Below, piece after piece: positions 22,133 to 27,049 of a DNA stretch of 27,049 nucleotides (the stretch's first letter is position 1; each line of letters starts with the position of its first letter). The notes under the pieces were generated by a model. That model was not told the DNA's origin and searched no databases. It saw only the letters and a list, made by a program, of their open reading frames with translations. Source of the DNA: Actinomycetes bacterium (GTDB taxonomy: Bacteria; Actinomycetota; Actinomycetes; Propionibacteriales; Nocardioidaceae); assembly GCA_023417775.1 (NCBI GenBank), contig JAEZEJ010000140.1:1-27049 (forward strand). Direction: 5' to 3'. The position numbers and the translations under genes are program-made.

Positions 22133-22636
22133 ATGACGAGTGCTTTCGACGATCTTCTTGCCGCGAATCGGACCTATGCGGAGCATCACGCTCTCAAGGG
22201 CTTCGATGGCATCGCCCACGCCGGTGTCGCGATGGTCACCTGCATGGACTCGCGGATCGATCCTTTGCGGATGATCGGGCTGGAGCCCGGCGATGCCAAG
22301 ATCCTGCGCAACCCCGGCGGTCGCGTCACTGATCAGGTCCTCGTCGCCGTCGTCCTGGGTGTGACGCTGCTGAAGGTGCAACGGGTCCTGATCGTCGAGC
22401 ACACACGCTGCGCGATGGCCGGCTCCACCGAGGACGAGCTGCACGAGCGCATCGCCGAGCGCACCGGCACGGATGCCACCTGGATGTCGCTCGGAGCGAT
22501 CAACGATCAGGAGCGCACGATCCGCGAGGATGTGCACCGCGTCCGCAGCCATCCCCTCGTCCCCGCCGATATCAGCGTCGGTGGTTTCGTCTACGACGTC
22601 GACACCGGCCTGCTCTCCCCAGTCGCCGAGGGCTGA
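22133..22636 (+). CDS. Beta-class carbonic anhydrase (Rv1284-like)
   Basis: A 167-residue zinc enzyme interconverting CO2 and bicarbonate, needed for carboxylases and pH control. Zinc ligands C37, H90 and C93 and the catalytic dyad D39/R41 are present (CMDSR and EHTRCAM). The H-T-x-C form with CMDSR, in place of CSDSR and GHxxCG, is the subgroup of mycobacterial Rv1284. It is a short single-domain protein with no signal peptide. The ATG has no Shine-Dalgarno sequence. A TACGGT hexamer six bases upstream points to a leaderless mRNA. The gene stands alone, 55 bases after the MFS exporter, and is followed by a hairpin. Confidence 0.93.
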   Translation: MTSAFDDLLAANRTYAEHHALKGFDGIAHAGVAMVTCMDSRIDPLRMIGLEPGDAKILRNPGGRVTDQVLVAVVLGVTLLKVQRVLIVEHTRCAMAGSTEDELHERIAERTGTDATWMSLGAINDQERTIREDVHRVRSHPLVPADISVGGFVYDVDTGLLSPVAEG

Positions 22637-22645
22637 CGCCCATCG

Positions 22646-22685
22646 CACCATTCGCTGCGACGCTCCCCGGGCGCGCCGAGTGGTG
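22646..22685 (+). terminator. Possible hairpin terminator after the carbonic anhydrase gene
   Basis: CACCATTCG (22646-22654) can pair with CGAGTGGTG (22677-22685) over nine positions with one G-U wobble. The loop is GC-rich and may fold further. It starts nine bases after the stop codon. There is no T-run. Confidence 0.4.
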
Positions 22686-22730
22686 TCACCCATCGCGATG
22701 ACGCAGTCCACGGGCGCAGCCTTTTGCTGA

Positions 22731-22736
22731 TACGTT
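22731..22736 (+). promoter_or_regulatory. Candidate -10 element (TACGTT) for the beta-propeller gene
   Basis: TACGTT lies eight bases before the ATG at 22745 and no ribosome site intervenes, consistent with a leaderless or near-leaderless mRNA. An in-frame TTG at 22724 lies upstream of this hexamer and is therefore an unlikely start. Confidence 0.45.
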
Positions 22737-22744
22737 CGGATGCC

Positions 22745-24511
22745 ATGTCGTCGGCGACCAAGGACTCTGGACGCACGCCCGTGAGACTCATCGTCTACAG
22801 CGTCCTGCTCGGCCTCGGCATCGGCTTGATGACCGTGGGCTTGCTCATCTGGCGCGCTGCCTCGACCTCCGGCGGCATCGACTCCACCCTCGTACGCTGG
22901 ACCGTCCCGTCGGCGCTGGTGGGCGGACTCACCGCCGGTATCGCAGCTCGGCTAGGTGGGCGTGTCCGCGCACTCTGGAGACGGCGGCTCTCGCTCGCGC
23001 TCTGGTTCCTCTCGGCCGCGGTGCTCATCGTCGCGGTCATCGCCTTCAGCGCGGCATCCGAGGAACCCGCCGACCCGGCGATCGCTTCCAGCGCGACGGT
23101 CCTGGCTCCGCTCGCCGCGCCGACGCTCGTGGCTGCCGCGGCGCTCGTCGCCGCCGCCTCGGCACTCTTCAACCGGGCTCCGCCGGAGCCCTCCTGGGGA
23201 TACCGGGCGGCACCCGCGGCGGTCGGCGTCCTCGTCGTGATGCCAGTCCTCGTGGCTGCCGGTCTTCCCGTGCAGGGATGGGTCGAAGGGCGTGTGGCGA
23301 CCGCCAACACCGTCTCCTCACCGACACAGCAGCCCGCCGAGGTCCTCGAATCGCGGCTGACCGGTGACGAAGCGTGGCGATTCGACCTGGAGATCGCGGC
23401 ACCGGGTCAGGTACTGAACACCGCGGGTGGGTTCGCCGTCCGTAGCGAACGGCCTGGCGGAGTGCGGATGCTGGACCCGCTTACCGGCGAGGTCCGGTGG
23501 TCGTGGCAACGGACCGATCTGAACGACGCACGATACCGGATGGTCGCATCGGAGGACGACGCGCTCGTCGCCGCCACCTTCACCCGCGCCGAACAGTTCC
23601 CCACCCCGCCTCGGGTGGTCGTCCTCGATGCCGAGACCGGTGCCGCACGGGCACAACTACCCGAGTTCGCGGGCGCGCCTGTCGCGGTCACCCAGGATCG
23701 TGTGATCGCGGTCGAAGCCAATCGCGTCAGAGCCATCGACTTCGACGGTGAGCAATTGTGGTCGACCGAGCTCTCCAACCCCGTCGTCTCGAATCTCGAC
23801 CTCACCTCTGCCGGTCACGGGGTACTCCTGGTGGCGACCGACGGCGATCAGGGACGACGAAGCGAGGCGGTAGATATCGCCAGCGGCGAGATTCTGTGGG
23901 AGCGGGGTGCGCCGGCCCAGGCCGGCGCCTATCGTGTGGTTCCTGGCACCGATGTCGCGGTCACCGGCGGGCTGGGTTACCGCAGGCTTGACGGCCGACT
24001 GATCGAGATGCAGCAGCCCGTGGGCGCAGAGGTGGTCGCCGTCGATCTAGCCACTGGCGATGAGAAATGGACCACATCGGTGAGCGTGCCGGACGGGATC
24101 GAGGACATCAACGCGAATGGATGTCTGCAGCGACTCGATATCGATACCGACCGCGTGACCTTCGCGGCCTGCGCGGAGTCCGGTCGGCGCGTCATCGTCA
24201 CCGGGCTCGATCCTGCCTCCGGCCGGATCCTCTGGGAACAGAGCGTGGATCCCGGGGACGCCCCCTGGGGACCGCGTCTGCAGGCAGACGACCCGATGCA
24301 GGCGATGGCTGACGAAACCACCGTCTTCCTGGCGCCGGCACGCGACGGCTATGAGTGCGACATCGTCCGTGTCGGTCCCGACGGGGTGGAGCGCGCGCCG
24401 GTAGAGCGCGCGGTGGCATCACGCGGATGCGACCATCAGTCGTGGATCGGGAACCAGCGAACCGCGATCCTGTCGCCGAGCGGCTCCGATGAGATCATCG
24501 CCCTACGATGA
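22745..24511 (+). CDS. Membrane protein with C-terminal PQQ-like beta-propeller
   Basis: A 588-residue protein of unknown function. The N-terminal 180 residues hold about five hydrophobic segments (about 16-36, 52-70, 83-103, 116-142 and 156-176). The remainder is a predicted outward-facing beta-propeller with at least five PQQ-like blades marked by DxxTGxxxW-type strings: DPLTGEVRW, DAETGAARA, DIASGEILW, DLATGDEKW and DPASGRILW. Four cysteines in the last third (NGC, AAC, YEC, RGC) could form disulfides outside the membrane. Nothing indicates bound PQQ or an enzyme. Such propellers usually serve as binding scaffolds. I chose the ATG at 22745 because it directly follows a -10 hexamer. The gene is convergent with parE, with only 21 bases between stops. 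Confidence 0.78.
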   Translation: MSSATKDSGRTPVRLIVYSVLLGLGIGLMTVGLLIWRAASTSGGIDSTLVRWTVPSALVGGLTAGIAARLGGRVRALWRRRLSLALWFLSAAVLIVAVIAFSAASEEPADPAIASSATVLAPLAAPTLVAAAALVAAASALFNRAPPEPSWGYRAAPAAVGVLVVMPVLVAAGLPVQGWVEGRVATANTVSSPTQQPAEVLESRLTGDEAWRFDLEIAAPGQVLNTAGGFAVRSERPGGVRMLDPLTGEVRWSWQRTDLNDARYRMVASEDDALVAATFTRAEQFPTPPRVVVLDAETGAARAQLPEFAGAPVAVTQDRVIAVEANRVRAIDFDGEQLWSTELSNPVVSNLDLTSAGHGVLLVATDGDQGRRSEAVDIASGEILWERGAPAQAGAYRVVPGTDVAVTGGLGYRRLDGRLIEMQQPVGAEVVAVDLATGDEKWTTSVSVPDGIEDINANGCLQRLDIDTDRVTFAACAESGRRVIVTGLDPASGRILWEQSVDPGDAPWGPRLQADDPMQAMADETTVFLAPARDGYECDIVRVGPDGVERAPVERAVASRGCDHQSWIGNQRTAILSPSGSDEIIALR

Positions 24512-24514
24512 GAG

Positions 24515-24539
24515 CGCCTGCGGCTCGGTAGCTCAGGCG
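24515..24539. terminator. Small hairpin between convergent beta-propeller gene and parE
   Basis: CGCCTG (24515-24520) pairs with CAGGCG (24534-24539) around a 13-base loop. The right arm lies in the last codons of parE. It is short, so it is only a weak bidirectional terminator candidate. Confidence 0.3.
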
Positions 24540-26656
24540 TCGATGAGGTCGGCGTCGATCTCGTAGGCGCCCTGGACGATGAAGTCCTTGCGCGGAGGAA
24601 CCTCGTTGCCCATCAGCAGCTCGAAGACGTCGGCGGCCTCCTCGGCATCGTCGACGGTGAGCCGGCGCAGCGTGCGATGGCGCGGGTCCATCGTGGTCTC
24701 CGCCAGCTGTGAGGCGTCCATCTCCCCCAGCCCCTTGTAGCGCTGGATCGGGTCCTTCCAGCGCACGCCCTTGCGCTGGAGCTCGGCGAGTTTGCGCTGC
24801 AGCTCGGGGTCGGAGTAGGTGTAGACGTACTTGTCCTGGTTCTTCTTGGGATTGACGAGCTCGATCCGGTGCAACGGCGGCACGGCCGTGTAGACGCGGC
24901 CCTCCTCCACCAGCGGGCGCATGTAGCGGAAGAACAGCGTGGCGAGCAGGCAGCGGATATGGGCACCGTCCGAATCGGCATCGGCCATGAAGATGATGCG
25001 GCCGTACCGGGCGGTGTCGAGATCGAAGGTCCGTCCGGAGCCCGCTCCGACCACCTGGATGATCGAGGAGCATTCGGCGTTCTTGAGCATGTCGCCGACG
25101 CTGGCCTTCTGGACATTGAGGATCTTGCCGCGGATCGGCAGCAGCGCTTGGAACTCCGAGTCCCGTGCGCTCTTGGCGGTCCCGAGTGCCGAGTCGCCCT
25201 CGACGATGAACAGCTCGGAGCGCTCGACATCGTTGCTGCGGCAGTCGGCGAGCTTGGCCGGCAGCGCACTCGACTCGAGGGCGTTCTTGCGACGCTGGTT
25301 GTCCCGCTGCTGGCGCGCCGCCACCCGGGTGCGGGCGGCGCCGACGACCTTCTCCATGACGGCACGGGCCTTGGCCTTGTCGGCGGTCTTGGAGGTGGTG
25401 AGGAAGTTCTTGAGCTCGCGGCTCACGACCTGGTTGACGATGCGGGTGACCGGCGGGGTCCCGAGGACCTCCTTGGTCTGGCCCTCGAACTGCGGCTCCG
25501 CCAGCCGGACGGTCACGACGGCGGTCATGCCCTCCAGGATGTCGTCCTTGATGATGTCCGGATCGCCGTTCTTGAGCAGCCGGGTGTTCTTGAGCACCTC
25601 ATTGAAGGTCTTGGTGAGGCCGCGCTCGAAGCCGTTGACGTGGGTGCCGCCCTTCGGGGTGGCGATGATGTTGACGAAGGAGCGCAGGCGAGTGTCGTAG
25701 TCGTTGCCCCAGCACAGCGCGATGTCGATGCCGAGGGTGCGCTCGATGTCCTGAGGGGTCATGTGGCCCGAGTCATCGAGGATCGGCACCGTCTCGGTGA
25801 AGGTGTTCTCGCCCTGCAGGCGCAGCACATCGGTGACGGGATCGCCCGAGGCGAGGTACTCGCAGAACTCCGAGATGCCGCCTTCGTGGAAGAAGTCCTC
25901 CTCGTGGACCTCCTCCCCGCGCTCATCGCGGATGACGATGCGCAGTCCTGGCACCAGGAAGGAGGTCTGCCGGGCGCGAGCGACGAGATCGTCGTAGGAG
26001 AAGGAGGCGGTCTTGATGAAGATCTGCGGATCGGCCCAGTAGCGAACCCGCGTGCCGGTCGTCTTCTTGGCGACCTTGCCGGCCTTGTGCAGGGTGTCGT
26101 CCGCGGTGAAGGAGGCATCCGGGCCGTCGCCGCCGAAGACGCCCGGCGTGCCGCGTCGGAAGGACATCGTCCACGTGGCGCCGCCCTTGTCGACCGCGAC
26201 GTCGAGGCGCTGCGAGAGGGCGTTGACGACGGAGGCGCCCACGCCGTGCAGGCCGCCGGTGGCGTTGTACGAGCCGCCACCGAACTTGCCGCCCGCATGG
26301 AGCTTGGTGAAGACGACCTCGACGCCGGACAGGCCGGTCTTGGGCTCCTTGTCGACCGGGATGCCGCGTCCGTTGTCCTGCACCTCGACCGAGCCGTCGC
26401 GGTGCAGCACCACCAGGATGTGATCGCAGAAGCCGCCGAGGGCCTCGTCGACCGCATTGTCGATGATCTCCCACACGCAGTGCATCAGGCCCCGGGTGTC
26501 CGTGGAGCCGATATACATGCCGGGTCGCTTGCGGACCGCCTCGAGTCCTTCGAGGACGAGGAGATTGCGCGCGTCGTAGCTGGAGATGATCGTGTCCTTC
26601 CGCTGGGATGTCAGCGTTCTCAGGATAGTGAGCGGCACCGACATGGGACGTGTCAC
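24533..26656 (-). CDS. parE: DNA topoisomerase IV subunit B (ParE)
   Basis: A 707-residue GHKL ATPase subunit that drives strand passage with ParC. ATP-site motifs are EIIDNAVDE (N67), DNGRGIP (94-100) and GGLHGVG (134-140), and the transducer QTK is at 393-395. The TOPRIM Mg2+ site is EGDSA (486-490) with DADSDGAH (559-566). The EGDSALGTAKSARD and ILNVQKAS forms are those of actinobacterial ParE. The C-terminal QRYKGLGEM segment contacts ParC. I chose the GTG at 26654-26656: a GGAAGGA ribosome site lies four bases before it. ATG at 26644 is too far from that site. parE is about 5 kb from parC and in opposite orientation, as also in Streptomyces, where the two genes are separate. Confidence 0.92.
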   Translation of the reverse strand: MTRPMSVPLTILRTLTSQRKDTIISSYDARNLLVLEGLEAVRKRPGMYIGSTDTRGLMHCVWEIIDNAVDEALGGFCDHILVVLHRDGSVEVQDNGRGIPVDKEPKTGLSGVEVVFTKLHAGGKFGGGSYNATGGLHGVGASVVNALSQRLDVAVDKGGATWTMSFRRGTPGVFGGDGPDASFTADDTLHKAGKVAKKTTGTRVRYWADPQIFIKTASFSYDDLVARARQTSFLVPGLRIVIRDERGEEVHEEDFFHEGGISEFCEYLASGDPVTDVLRLQGENTFTETVPILDDSGHMTPQDIERTLGIDIALCWGNDYDTRLRSFVNIIATPKGGTHVNGFERGLTKTFNEVLKNTRLLKNGDPDIIKDDILEGMTAVVTVRLAEPQFEGQTKEVLGTPPVTRIVNQVVSRELKNFLTTSKTADKAKARAVMEKVVGAARTRVAARQQRDNQRRKNALESSALPAKLADCRSNDVERSELFIVEGDSALGTAKSARDSEFQALLPIRGKILNVQKASVGDMLKNAECSSIIQVVGAGSGRTFDLDTARYGRIIFMADADSDGAHIRCLLATLFFRYMRPLVEEGRVYTAVPPLHRIELVNPKKNQDKYVYTYSDPELQRKLAELQRKGVRWKDPIQRYKGLGEMDASQLAETTMDPRHRTLRRLTVDDAEEAADVFELLMGNEVPPRKDFIVQGAYEIDADLIDA

Positions 26657-26699
26657 CACGTCCTTCCGGGCGTGTCGCCGATTCCCTTGGAGCCCTGAG

Positions 26700-26750
26700 A
26701 GAGTATTCATGGCATAAGGTCGATATGCGCCGACCTGGCAGGAATACTCC
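26700..26750. promoter_or_regulatory. Symmetrical divergent promoter region of parE and the DUF7455 gene
   Basis: GAGTATTC (26701-26708) and GAATACTC (26742-26749) form a perfect 8-bp inverted repeat 41 bp apart. Inside it lies a second one, AGGTCG (26717-26722) and CGACCT (26731-26736). Read outward, each outer arm supplies a GAATACTC string holding a -10-like hexamer: TACTCT toward parE (26700-26705) and TACTCC toward DUF7455 (26745-26750). The two implied -35 positions overlap at the centre (ATATGC). The symmetry is seen directly. Promoter function is inferred. Confidence 0.45.
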
Positions 26751-26801
26751 GGCCCCGGTTCATGTTGACCAGAACGAGACCGCCTGAAGAAAGAGGACAT
26801 C

Positions 26802-26999
26802 GTGACAGCTACCGCTGAACTCTCCGCCCTCACCGCTGGTGATCGTTGCGACCGCTGCGGCGCTCAGGCGTACGTTCGCGTCGAGCTCACCGCCGGTGCC
26901 GAACTGCTGTTCTGCGCTCACCACGCCCGTCAGCATGAGGACAAGCTGCGTGAGATCGCCGTCGATATCCAGGACGAGAGCGGACGCCTCAGCGTCTGA
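26802..26999 (+). CDS. DUF7455 zinc-ribbon protein
   Basis: A 65-residue small protein of the DUF7455 family, conserved in actinobacteria next to parE and the principal sigma factor gene. Function unknown. One zinc site is visible: C16/C19 (CDRCG) and C38/H41 (FCAHH). A charged C-terminal helix follows. The N-terminus TATAELSALTAGDRCDRCGA is typical. The GTG start follows a GAGG ribosome site by about six bases. It is divergent from parE across a 145-base region with nested inverted repeats. The Streptomyces equivalent sits between parE and hrdB, so a sigma-factor gene might lie just beyond this edge, but it is not in the window. Confidence 0.9.
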   Translation: MTATAELSALTAGDRCDRCGAQAYVRVELTAGAELLFCAHHARQHEDKLREIAVDIQDESGRLSV

Positions 27000-27016
27000 T
27001 CCCCCGAGACATGGAA

Positions 27017-27049
27017 GGGGGGCCCCCGGGGGGGGCGGGGGGGGGGGGG
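27017..27049. other. Poly-G low-complexity end, probable sequencing artefact
   Basis: From 27017 the sequence is almost only G, broken by one CCCCC and one C. This is unlike the codon-structured DNA before it and typical of dark-cycle poly-G read tails or a failed contig end. The CCCCC at 27001-27005 could pair with the first G-run as part of a genuine terminator for the preceding gene, but the end cannot be trusted. Confidence 0.75.

Noticed and set aside
21007..22134. Minus-strand open frame of 375 residues opposite the P55-like gene
   Set aside because: It is a shadow of a membrane-protein gene and has no ribosome site or family match.
17218..26656. The topoisomerase pair as gyrA/gyrB
   Set aside because: The A subunit lacks the GyrA box, the genes are separated and opposed, and DUF7455 lies beside the B subunit, all as in actinobacterial parC/parE.
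24869..26698. Plus-strand open frame of 609 residues opposite parE
   Set aside because: It is a GC-rich antisense shadow. ParE has all ATPase and TOPRIM motifs on the minus strand.
1..27049. Mobile element, prophage or defence island
   Set aside because: There is no transposase, integrase, phage structural gene, nuclease-plus-sensor pair or toxin-antitoxin pair. The genes are conserved actinobacterial core families.

Overview
The window is about 27 kb of high-GC DNA, densely packed with genes, from an actinobacterium. SepH, the DUF3159/DUF3710/dut/DUF3093/DUF4193 block, a type II GNAT/acyl-CoA-synthetase fusion, a second topoisomerase pair (ParC/ParE) and a DUF7455 zinc protein are all actinobacterial hallmarks. 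I see no mycolic-acid genes, and the genus cannot be fixed by reading alone. There are no rRNA or tRNA genes, no CRISPR arrays, no insertion sequences and no prophage. This is core chromosome, not a mobile island.

Layout, left to right. 1-5353 runs leftward: dut, DUF3710, DUF3159, a KimA-like potassium transporter, a TRAM-domain RNA methyltransferase, and the first 62 codons of a zinc-ribbon membrane protein cut by the window edge. 5405-6303 runs rightward (DUF3093, DUF4235) and ends at a perfect hairpin facing DUF4193. 6796-8633 runs leftward: coproporphyrin ferrochelatase then inositol-phosphatase, with overlapping stop and start. 8775-11960 runs rightward: an ABC exporter pair, then sepH. 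A cluster of short intergenic repeats separates sepH from the convergent tdk.

12108-17121 runs leftward: a tight four-gene unit (protein acetyltransferase fusion, DUF5998, phosphodiesterase-like phosphatase, thymidine kinase). Its promoter region is shared with parC, which starts a rightward unit of parC, an LprG-like lipoprotein and a P55-like MFS exporter. A Rv1284-type beta-carbonic anhydrase and a membrane-anchored beta-propeller protein follow. parE reads leftward and is divergent from the DUF7455 gene. The last ~30 bases are almost pure G and look like a read or assembly artefact.

The genes serve nucleotide hygiene (dut, tdk), chromosome topology (parC, parE), division (sepH), haem synthesis, potassium uptake, and envelope lipid export (LprG/P55). 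I found no clearly undescribed defence or mobile system. The most interesting signals are regulatory. TANNNT hexamers sit 6-8 nt before several start codons, suggesting leaderless mRNAs. Symmetrical inverted repeats lie in the parE/DUF7455 and acetyltransferase/parC divergent promoters. A repeated octamer brackets the sepH promoter and ribosome site. Gene-content points are the missing trkA pair beside the KimA-like transporter and the LprG/P55 cassette joined to parC.
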